DNA of 64,000 nt from Lottia gigantea (lineage: Eukaryota; Mollusca; Gastropoda; Lottiidae), in contig NW_008707001.1 of NCBI RefSeq assembly GCF_000327385.1, positions 824,898 through 888,897 of the forward strand, written 5' to 3'. Below, one piece after another: positions 52,701 through 60,600 of the stretch (the first letter of the stretch is position 1; every line of letters begins with the position of its first letter). Position numbers and translations under genes: made by a program. Under the pieces are notes generated by a model. The model searched no databases. It was not told where the DNA came from and saw only the letters and a list, made by a program, of their open reading frames with translations.

Positions 52701-53519
52701 TTCACTCCGCCATGATGGCTGAAATAAAGAACAGACGACAGAGGCGACCTTCAAATGAGGATATTGGTGAGTAATAGCTACTGGTATGGTATAAGATTAA
52801 GTTAGATAGTTCTTGTACTTACAACAGTCGGGAATGGGCAAAGTTTTTTTGATTTATTAAGTCGACCATTCTCACAAGAGTTTGTAAGGGAATGAACACA
52901 TGGGCTATGTATAGTTGGGTGTTTCTGAACTAATAGATGGATCTATATCAGGAGCCATTTTCTTGAAACTTTTTTTAAAATGCAGATTTAAAAATACAGT
53001 TATATGATTGGATAATGGAAGTAACTATAAAATCAATTCAAGTGATTGACCAATCAGTCGACTGAAACACTAAAGCCATCTAAGGTTAAGTTTCGGGAAT
53101 AAGGCCCCTGATTCAACTTGATTTTTTTTAAAAATGTTTCCCTCTTTATACTTTCAGGGCTTCCACCACCTTCACCATCCTCGGGAGAGTCTCCGTCGCT
53201 GAGTTTTAGACGTACCAATGATTCTCCAATTCTACACTTTGGACGTTACAACGAATCACCAATTCCTAGTTTTAGACGCCAAAATGATTCGCCATTAATT
53301 TCCGACGCGAGAAGACCAAGCAATGTTCAGTTTACTGCGGAGCCACCAGAGATCATACCAAGTGGTTTAGATGCAGAAAGTCCGGATACCGGAAGTATGC
53401 ACTATGAACCCGGAAGTGTATCGTCTGCGTTCGATGCTGTGATGTCATCTGGAGTACCGTCTTCGGCTCCTGCTCCACCACCCCCTCCTCCACCTCCACC
53501 TCTCCCTAGTGGTCGTTAA
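31795..53519 (+). CDS. Membrane-anchored proline-rich scaffold-like protein with minimal ectodomain (gene 3)
   Basis: Spliced model: 31795-31837, 49439-49547, 49932-50242, 50712-50742, 51421-51445, 51773-52766, 53158-53519; all GT-AG, phases 1-2-1-2-0-1, 624 aa. The signal peptide (1-18, ending GAMA) is followed by only LDEGLSG and a Gly-rich membrane helix (about 25-50). The cytoplasmic tail contains an Arg/Ser and His-rich basic stretch (about 190-240), many Ser/Pro segments, an SH3-ligand-like RPETPPVAPK (408-417) followed by polyproline, HRPPTPPPGK (about 441-450), a weak WH2-like HSAMMAEIKNRRQRRP (484-499), and a final polyproline run with PLPSGR-stop. Exon 2 is 109 nt, as in gene 2, and the first five exon phases match. 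I do not recognise a named family. From motif knowledge it could recruit SH3, EVH1 or profilin-type partners at the plasma membrane. Intron 1 is 17.6 kb and repeat-laden, so missed ectodomain exons cannot be excluded. Confidence 0.78.
33069..33475. mobile_element. Nested foldback (inverted-repeat) element
   Basis: Left side: two tandem copies of a block with CATCTTCAC(A/T)ATGT and AATTAGTCTTATACCTTGAC. Right side: the inverse (GTCAAGGTATTAGACTAAGT, TTGACATTGTGAAAATATAT). Inside lies a second inverted pair, GAATACAGCCAATCA near 33264 and TGATTGGCTGTATTC near 33334. No coding sequence. It lies in intron 1 of gene 3. Confidence 0.6.
34598..34745 (+). repeat. Two worn SINE 3' fragments
   Basis: Segments like TTGCGTACTTCATGGCGCTG, AGTAGGACATAAACAATCCA and, again, GCATACTGCATGGCATTGCA resemble the SINE 3' region, apparently in two adjacent partial copies. 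Confidence 0.45.
35037..35268 (+). repeat. SINE copy lacking the tRNA-like head
   Basis: It begins in the central domain (CCGGTTCCCCACCTGTCAGT, GATGCAGGTAAGAGAGGCTG) and continues through GAAAAAGAGCAGGCTAATGC, GCTGTCCTGGCAAAATT and GTAGGACGTAAGACTCCATT to an ATTTC tail. It aligns with 38925-39130. Confidence 0.8.
36470..36742 (-). mobile_element. MITE family B copy
   Basis: Ends are AAGATGGTTTTTCTTACTTT on the left and AAAATAAGGAAACCATCTTT on the right, imperfect inverted repeats of about 20 bp. The interior is the reverse complement of the 62212-62560 copy (CTTTCTTGATCGGCCACTCA, CATATAAGTATTAGCATTTT). No coding capacity. Confidence 0.75.
36811..36935 (+). repeat. Degenerate SINE fragment
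   Basis: It contains GACAATAAACCGAGG, AACAGAGCAGGCCAGTGTTG and ACACAATGCATGGTGTT, matching the central and 3' parts of the SINE family with heavy divergence. Confidence 0.5.
38178..38463. mobile_element. MITE family A, complete copy with TTAA target duplication
   Basis: The element begins AGAGATTGCAAAG after TTAA (38174-38177) and ends CTTTACAATCTCT before TTAA (38464-38467). Terminal inverted repeats extend over about 40 bp (TTTTCTAAA, TTTATGTGTATC), and the interior is itself an inverted pair (GTTCCTGCAATTCCACTAAA and its complement). TTAA duplication is typical of piggyBac-class elements, though these termini do not start with CCC. No transposase. Confidence 0.8.
38808..39135 (+). mobile_element. 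Full-length tRNA-derived SINE with 16-bp target-site duplication
   Basis: The insertion is bounded by the direct repeat TCTTTATCACAGTGCG at 38792-38807 and 39136-39151. The head (from 38811) is tRNA-like, with an A-box-like GTGGCTCAGTGAG and a B-box GGTTCAATCCC. A central domain follows (GTCGTTCAGATGAGACAATA, AACCGAGGCCCCGTGT) that resembles the conserved core shared by many animal SINEs. The 3' part ends GTAGGACGTAAAACTCCATT and an ATTTC repeat tail. It is non-coding and was mobilised by a LINE in trans. Its perfect target duplication shows it is relatively young. It sits in intron 1 of gene 3. Confidence 0.92.
40541..40764 (+). other. Possible alternative terminal exon in intron 1 of gene 3
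   Basis: A 3' splice site (TTAACAATTTCAG, ending at 40540) opens a 224-nt frame running to a TAA at 40764. Read in phase 1, the phase left by gene 3 exon 1, it would encode DEMPAFRSPRSGIPLAKSLG and about 54 more residues, making a secreted peptide of about 88 aa from the gene 3 signal exon. There is no family match, and frames of this length occur here by chance. Confidence 0.22.
40860..40935 (+). repeat. SINE 3' fragment
   Basis: It contains CCTGTCTTCATTCATATGGT and GGCAGGACGTAAAACTCCAT with an ATTTC tail, matching the last 75 bp of the SINE family. Confidence 0.75.
43721..43842. mobile_element. Palindromic MITE-like repeat
   Basis: The arms contain CTCTATTCCAGCCTCTGATA and its inverse ATCAGAGGCTGGAATAGAGT, with outer CCGAAACATCTG / CAGATGATTCGG. 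The centre holds GTCAGCTGAT and CCAACTGACAACTGTC. A half copy occurs at 19735-19800. No coding capacity. Confidence 0.65.
44230..44540 (+). repeat. Dispersed repeat with tandem 3' motif
   Basis: It ends in repeated blocks of the type CACATAGCTAATAATGTTAA TTTGGTAT and shares them with 9590-9790, 16840-16930, 39310-39700 and 49570-49890. The copies run in the same orientation. I cannot assign a class. Confidence 0.4.
45783..46507 (+). repeat. 45-bp minisatellite (16 units), open in several frames by chance of unit length
   Basis: Sixteen near-identical 45-bp units containing AAATAACATGACTGAACACA and TATATGATAATTATTATGC, with G/A and T/G variants. Because 45 is a multiple of 3 and the unit lacks stops in three frames, it reads as 240-247-residue periodic proteins on both strands (MQNNMTEHNRYMVII repeats on the plus strand). 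There is no start context, splice signal or non-repeat coding flank, so I do not call a gene. It lies in intron 1 of gene 3. Confidence 0.95.
46796..47045. mobile_element. MITE family A copy (diverged)
   Basis: It contains TTTGCACCGTTCCAATTTTC, CAGATGTCTGTGGTTACTG, AACACTTAGTTTTAGTGGAA and the right end AATCTCTTCACAATCCCT. The edges are worn relative to 38178-38463. Confidence 0.65.
47331..48231 (+). repeat. 80-bp satellite, array 2, organised as 160-bp dimers
   Basis: Same 80-bp unit as 29931-30660, about 11 copies. Two unit types alternate: one with CCAACAGATTGTTTGGTACA followed by GTAGTTTTCTGTGATCAG, the other with TAGCAGATAGCTTGGTACAA followed by ACAGTTTCCTG. The TGGTAGTTTTCTGTGATCAG string recurs every 160 bp (47371, 47531, 47691, 47851, 48011). 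It lies in intron 1 of gene 3. Confidence 0.95.
49570..49890 (+). repeat. Dispersed repeat copy in intron 2 of gene 3
   Basis: It shares TTGGATTTCGGGTTCCGTTT-like sequence and GAGAGTCTACATAGCTAATA with copies near 39600 and 44450. The overlapping frame beginning at 49536 starts inside exon 2 in another frame and is not a gene. Confidence 0.4.
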
Positions 53520-53835
53520 TGGGGTCGAATACATGATCATTTTCATATTCCCGTTAAACTTTCGTTCAACGCTGATCAAAACTGAAATCACGAGGCTTCA
53601 ATTTGAACCCTCTATCGGTAACAGTATTGTTATTTAAGATGGATGGATTAACAGTTTCATGAACAAGAATGGTCATCAAATCCTTTCTCCCAGTGCTAAA
53701 AATAATTTCTATGAGGTACAGGGAGTAATCCTATTGACTTCATTTGGTTGTGAAATTCTGAAAAAAAAGTCTGAAAATGTAAATCAGAGCACAATATGTG
53801 ATTTAAAAGACATGACTTGTTCCGAGAATTTCGAA

Positions 53836-53841
53836 AATAAA
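53836..53841 (+). terminator. Candidate polyadenylation signal of gene 3
   Basis: AATAAA 317 nt after the gene 3 stop. A second AATAAA lies at 54410-54415. Either could serve. Confidence 0.35.
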
Positions 53842-55375
53842 TTTATCGTTACTTACCAAGAACTTATGGGTTAACCATCGAAATGGACAATTTTCTCGGG
53901 CTGGAAGAAAACAAACACGTACAAAAACAGAGACTGTGGAAACGACATGAGTTTATAGATTGAATATAATGAGTAGTGTGTAAAAGTGTGAAAAACGCGT
54001 GTGAATAAGGTGCTGTAACAAGGACACAAATCTCAAACATGCACTGTAATATTCTTTCTGTAAAATATACGGAGAATTGTTTGACAGGCAACGTAGCAGC
54101 TAGAAATTGTGGAAATTGTGTTGAAGGGATTTTTCATCTGTAAATTTTGAAGGTTTTAGCTCTCTTTGAAATATAATGATCTAAAGTACAGGATATAGTA
54201 GGGTAATGGTTGTCCTACGATTTTACCGAAAACACAAATACTAAATTTTATCAAAATAACTTTATATGTGTAAATATTTCTTTTTTTTTAAAGATTTTTA
54301 ACAAAGTTATATATAATATAGAGTCAGGTTAGAATATTGCTGGACATTCAGGACTGATTTAAAACAGAAACACGAACAGTCAACTTTCTTTGTAGGTAGT
54401 AATAGTAGTAATAAATGGCAATATACCACTTCCTATTCCTTAAGAATAATCTAAGAGAAACTTTCGTCGAAAGTGTGAGAGATCTTTATGTAAAATGCGC
54501 CATATTTTTATTGAATTTTAGGAGAAATGGGATACTTGACTTCGTGCTTAGTTTCAATTCCAATTTAATTTCCCCAAATCAAAATAGACTGTTCGTGTTA
54601 TGTCACGTGTTCTGGACGTTCACCAATACCTTGACCCTATAATAATTGTTTGTGACTATACTAGCTAGGTTTGTTTGTACAGATATTTATTTTTCTATGA
54701 TATTTGTATTTTAAATATTTTGCTTTTTTCTAACAAAATGTGCAATAAGAGAGATAACTCCAGGGAGATAACTTCAGATATTAAAGGGTGATAACTCTCA
54801 ACTGGTTAAAATACTTATAGTTTTATGGCTTAGTTCTATGGGGTATTTCAGTTTTGAATGAAAGCAGTAACCCATAAAATTAAAACGAAACGATATTGTA
54901 AATTTACATTTTAATCAGGTTTGGATATTTTTTATATGCGAATGGCAAAACAGAAATACTTAAGCAAGTTCTATGATAAGATATGAACCAACAATTATCA
55001 GTTCATAAACTTTGAATACATGTATTTCAATGTTCCGACCATGCGGTCAAATTATTTTGAAATGACCTAGTGAAGGAGACTTAAGATCAGCCTGATTTAT
55101 TTTTAGGCTGTCGGTTACTTGTCATGTGTTCACATTGACTACTATACTACTATCAGAAGTTATAAAGTTTCATGACACTCAAATGTTTTTCGTCTCTCCT
55201 GTGAGTAGCCAACTCAGGATTGAATGGCAAGAGAATAATTCTTGATTCAGAGACAATTGGAGATATTGTTGTAATACAATAATGAGAGATAAAAGCTATT
55301 TTTATATTTAACGTGGGTTGTAAATAATAACAAGAAATAAATTATATATCCAATCAACTGTTTTACTATCTAGAA
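53842..55375. other. Downstream and intergenic sequence, no gene recognised
   Basis: AT-rich unique sequence after gene 3. The short frames at 53864-54091 and 54415-54642 have no splice-site, motif or composition support. Confidence 0.4.
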
Positions 55376-55605
55376 CTTCATCGTGTCCAAACCACGCCCC
55401 CGTTCGCTATACTTCCATCGTGTCCAAACCACGCCCCCATTCGTCATACTTCCATCGTGTCCAAACCGCGCCGACATTCGCCATACTTCCATCGTGTCCA
55501 AACCACGCCCCCATTTGCCATACTTCCTCGTGGCCAAACCACGCCCCCATTCGCCATACTTCCATCGTGTCCAAACCACGCCCCATTCATCATACTTCCT
55601 CGAGA
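55376..55605 (+). repeat. 37-bp GC-richer minisatellite
   Basis: About six imperfect copies of a unit reading CATCGTGTCCAAACCACGCC followed by CCCATTCGCCATACTTC. It is much richer in C than its surroundings. The frames through it on both strands are periodic and not convincing genes. Confidence 0.9.
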
Positions 55606-56307
55606 CCGTGGTAATACAAGAAAGAGAAATTACGTATTCAAAGAAAAATGGTGTCCAATCAACATTGGCCCTACTGTTTTGGTAGCAAATTTAAGCCAAT
55701 CAAAACAAATCACTCGTTATGTCGCTTTGTTTGCGAACGTAAACAAAACGAAAGCAGCATGCAATTACATATTTTGATTAATATGGACAGGACAGAATTG
55801 AGTAAGATTTTCGGTAATATATATATAATATATGTAATATAGAAAATTTACTTGGAAAGAATGTGTTCTTATCTCTTCAAACAGGTGGCGGCAAAGCGGT
55901 GTTGTGTTTTGTTTAATGACCTCATTTCTGTTCTACCGATCTGATTGGTCAGATTTAAATAACATCAATCTCATTTCCACGCCCCAAAAATGAAGTAATA
56001 AGACCATGTCAAAACCCGTATTCGTGATACGATGTCTTGAAGTCCTGATACCACTTGTCACATGGTTAGTCAACTTGGCACCCCTTCCGCACTCTATAAG
56101 TAAACGTTAATGGCTGAGTAAATTCATAAATGTTCGTAGCTAGGGCTGTTATATTAGTTGTGAAATTATTTAACGCCTCGTGACCTTTAACCTGTCCTTA
56201 AAATACAGTCGAGCCTATGCACTCAGCATGAAAATCTGGGCTCTTTGCCAATAAGTTGATTATTATAACTCAGACAACAAAGGATTACCAGAGAATAACC
56301 AGGTTAA

Positions 56308-56652
56308 AGGGACAGATGCGCCATTTTTTTTTTGACCAATCACACTTTAGTCTCAGAAACGGGAATTTTTTTATCCGAGCTAATCAGTAGTAGTGTTTAC
56401 AGCAAACCATCGAAATCTAATCTAATCTTTAAATCCATGTGTGTCCAGAATTATCTGCGATTAAATAACGACTAATCAATATAAGATACTTTGTGATATA
56501 TAGAAAAGACATATATACAAATAGTGAGTAAAATTCCTAGGTTGAAGTATTTTTAAAGTAATTATGTGATTTTCGTACATTTCTAGTACTTCTGAAAACT
56601 ATTTACATATTTCAAAGACTAAAATCAACCCGAAAATAGCGCATCTACCCCT
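56308..56652 (+). mobile_element. MITE family C, near-complete copy with TTAA flanks
   Basis: The left end is AGGGACAGATGCGCCATTTT after TTAA (56304-56307). The right end is AAAATAGCGCATCTACCCCT before TTAA (56653-56656). The ends form an imperfect inverted repeat of about 25 bp, and the element is 345 bp with no gene. Related copies lie at 15585-15860, 57393-57602 and 61490-61805. Confidence 0.75.
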
Positions 56653-56739
56653 TTAAAAGTTTTTAAAAGTTTTTTTTAAAATCGAACTTTTATTATTATA
56701 ATTTTAATACATTACAATGCCTTATTCTTTACCTTCCTG

Positions 56740-56818
56740 TTTGACAACTTGTTGACAGATTTGTTTATTTGGGGTGTTAATTTGTTAGTTTGTTAGTTTG
56801 TTGCTATCAACCAGCAAG
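56740..56818 (+). promoter_or_regulatory. Possible 5' UTR exon of the Ig receptor gene
   Basis: The receptor ATG at 57648 follows a 3' splice site directly (TTCTATTTTAG), so a leader exon is required. CCAGCAAG followed by GTAAGTTAC, ending at 56818, is the best upstream donor I see. The exon start is not defined. Confidence 0.35.
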
Positions 56819-57392
56819 GTAAGTTACAAATCCTTTATTTTATCTAAGTAACAGCAACAAAAGAAACAGGATGCGGAAATCTGGAATGAATTATGTCTGT
56901 GGTAACGCGTTCTATCGCGAAGAGAAGAGACTGTAAAATACATCCGACAAGCAAGACAATTTCGTTAATCAAAATTTAAGAGTAAATATCGAGAGTAAAA
57001 GTTGTATAGTTGTGGACTTCTCCAAAGAGTAGTACCATCAGGTGTTTCTAAAAGAGTAAGCATGGTCTGCTTGGCATGACACCCGCCACTACTACAGGTC
57101 AAAATCATGAGATACAACCAGATCAATTGATGCCTGACCAAACAAATCAGCCAAGATACAAGAAACAGATTTGTAATATTTGTCCAGAAGTTGACTATAA
57201 CGATCATAAAATTCCCTATATGATTTGAAGTTTGTGTGTCAAGTAACCTTTTTTTAGCAATTTCAAAGTTAATACTCGTCCTCATCAATAGAACAAGCTC
57301 TGGCATAGCGGGATGAAATATGCAGGTTTGCCCAAAATTTTCCCACGAATTTTATCTGTTGTTTTCTTTGTTTTCGGGATGTTGCCTAAATT

Positions 57393-57602
57393 GATCCGCG
57401 TTTGAAAGTTAAAATGACGACTCGTCTTTTCTTCAGACCCCACTAAGACATATATATATATATATATAAAATCAGAAAGCGGGATAGTGTTAAGTGTATT
57501 TTGCGAATTATGTGATTTTCGAACATTTCTAGTACTCTTGAAGACTATTTACAAATATTCAAGACTCAAATTAACCCGAAAATGGCGAATCATTGCCTTT
57601 AA
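57393..57602 (+). mobile_element. MITE family C fragment
   Basis: It shares GATTTTCGAACATTTCTAGT, GACTATTTACAAATATTCAA and AACCCGAAAATGGCGAATC with family C and ends in CTTTAA. The left half is missing. An internal TA run lies near 57450. Confidence 0.6.
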
Positions 57603-57647
57603 GATAAAGAGAATTGTTATTGCGATGAAATTTTAATTCTATTTTAG

Positions 57648-60600
57648 ATGTTGCTGTTGTTGATTTTTGTGTCCCTGACAAATCTCATCGTCAGTCCTGT
57701 TTATGGTATGTATACAATATAATATATCTTTAACATCCGGTCTCGATAGATTATGTATAGAATCATTAGAAAATTGAAAGGTCGCCAGACACCTGCAGGA
57801 ACCGCCGAATTTCAGTCTCATCATTATAAGACCAAACTCTCGTTCCATTTTTTTTTTTTAGCTTTTATCTTTATGTAACCACTCCAGTTAGAGTCTAAAG
57901 ACTCCTCTCTTGTTTCTTCAATAACCTTTGACCTAGCCTGATGAATTCTGCTTTAACCAATCGAATCGCAATGGGTTAATTCAAAACAACCAATGAAAAA
58001 TCGTTTTCAGCAACATTCAGTTTCAGTGGACTTGATAAACCATTCCAATGTAATACACCTTTAATTCGAGTTTGGAAGATGGAAGAAATTTGATTGGCTG
58101 GCAGTGTCATCAAACAGATGAATGTTCAAGAGCGGTGTCTTGAGACCTTAACTAGTGTGGCTACATAACACTAAACCGTCTTCATTAGCCCACATGGTGC
58201 AGAAAAGTGGGACGTAAAACTCCATTCATTCATTTCATTTTACATAACACTAAAAGCTAATAAAATTAACCGAACGATCTAATTCCAACTTTTACGAATC
58301 TTGATTTTGGTTTATGATTTGAAACTTTTGCGTGTAATTTTAGGATTTATTAATATTAAAAGCCAGCCAGCTAAAGTAGTTAACGAAGGTCTTGTAAAAT
58401 TGATTTGTGATGTTGGAACCATGAAAGACAATGTAAAATTAGAGTATGGTGGAGTTAAATATTTTTCATGCAACCTGCCCTATACCAACTGTTACACCAG
58501 ATTTACAAACGATGGTTCTTACGACTTTTCTATCAATGACGATTCACTTATTGCGATATTTTTTGTTCGTGAAAACCAAAACGATGGAACCTGGTCTTGT
58601 TACCATGGTAATGAAAGAGCATATTTCGTAATTGATAATGCAGGTAAAGTTCACTATACTTAAAACGTAAAAAAATTATGAATTTGAAAAATGGTGAAAA
58701 AGTGGAGATGTCTTTTGTGTTGGGTTTATGATAAAATATATATTTAGTTCTAATACTAGGCTTGAACACAATTATATAGATAACAATTACTTTAATAAAT
58801 AACTTGTGACGTTTCCACGATCATTGCTTGATAAAGACGAAAGAATCATCGTCGAAACGTCACAAGTTATTTATTAAAGTAATTGTTATCCATATAATTG
58901 TGTTCGTGTTAATATCATCAATTACTAAATACCACTCAAGGAAGTCAATACCAATTGGCCAATTGTCAAATCAGTCTAAGAAAAAGGAATTTTGTTTTGG
59001 ACCATGCCAAATATCAAAATACGTGTAATATTAGTGAACCTTATCGTTTGCCAATTGAAATAAATAGAACAAGAAATAGTTTCTATTAATAGTTGGCTTA
59101 TGGTGCCAGAGTAAAGCTGTTTAATTTTTTATCATTTACATTCCATTGATTGACATTTTGTCTTTTCTTTTAAATTATTCCAGATGCACCACGAATAAGT
59201 TATATTACTAGCAGATCTATAAGTGGAGACAAAAATGAAAAATATGAATTTCAATGCAAAATTAAAAGCCAGATGCCAGCAGATGTTGTGATCTATTCAC
59301 AGAATTATCTGGGCGTCAGAAAACTTTATGAAAGGAAGCAAACTAGAATAACACAACATAAGATCACAGTCAGTGTACGGTGTGAGGATCGTTATATATT
59401 TTGTAACGTCTCTAATGGATATGGACCTATTATTTCTCGTAGTAGAACTGTTTATAAAGATTGTAAGTATTAAAGTTATGGTTTATGAAAATTCCAGCAT
59501 TGGGGTTATAATAGGTCTTTCAGAAAAAGAAAAAACAGATAGTACATTTCGTTTCAAAGAGTATTACCAATTCTCGGTTTCGAGCGAGTGGATTAAACAA
59601 GGAAGCTTAGGATTTGGAAATTTGAGTCAAAGGTCTCAGAGCAAATTTACTATTTCAGGTCCACTGAAGATCTTAGGTAACTTATCAACCACCACATTGT
59701 CATACAATAAGTCGGGTACTGAGTTGAAATTTAAGATTTATTATGAAGGTTATACCTATTTATCTCTATCATTTTATCGTATTACTTCCGACGGCTTTCA
59801 AGAGGTTAGGAGCAATGGGAATTTCAGCCTTGGTCTAATTCAGTACCCAATACGATATGCCCGTATTATTTTTCGCAACCTGGAAGAATCTGATGGTGGG
59901 AAGTATGTTTTAAGTTTAAGAGATACAAGTCGAACACCATATGTCAATAAATTATGTTTTATAACTTTGGTTTACACTGGAACATCAACAACTGAAGGAA
60001 TCGACCAGCCAACAACAACCACGACCTCGACGACATCCATAACCATTCCAAGGGATCTATTGTCGACAGGGAGCCAATTTGGGGGTAAAACCGAGGATGA
60101 GACCAACATCATGATATATCTAGGAGTAGCAGCATTTGTGATTGTTCTGTTGTTGATTCTTGTCCTGGTTATTGTCGGTGTATTTTGGTTCATTCGAATA
60201 AAGAGGAAACCAGCAGGTTTGTGAATGATGGATTTTGCCATTTATAATTTTCCAAGATCAAAAGGATGTGGTATATTATTTTATATAAGATTTCTTCTAA
60301 CGATTATTTCTACTGATATGAAAATATCTCGGTGTCCTGGTTAAAAGGGGACATGGTTTGATAAATTTCTTGACATTAAACTATATATATAAAATAATGA
60401 TTATCAACTTCATCTTGTTCTCTTTCAGCTTCTGATGATAAGGTATATTATTATTTTTATTTTAGTAGTTAAGATCTGTTGTATTCTGAACTAGGTGTAA
60501 ACACCAAGATGTAGTACAGTTCTGCATCAAACAGAATTATGTATCTATAATTATCCACTTTAAAAAGTTAACCATTTTGAAGGGCAGTTATGTTCATAAG

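Noticed and set aside
55370-55842. Frames of 60-106 residues on both strands
   Set aside because: They run through a 37-bp minisatellite and end in ordinary AT-rich sequence; periodic, with no coding support.
59463-59497. Alternative acceptor ATTCCAG giving a 35-nt intron in gene 4
   Set aside because: Too short for a normal intron, and the resulting frame stops within a few codons.
59373-59658. Long upstream extension of the third Ig-domain exon in the same frame
   Set aside because: It overlaps Ig exon 2 in another frame and contains the intron; the GTAAGT donor at 59463 and TATTTCAG acceptor at 59658 give matching phase-1 exons, so the extension is an accident of an open intron.
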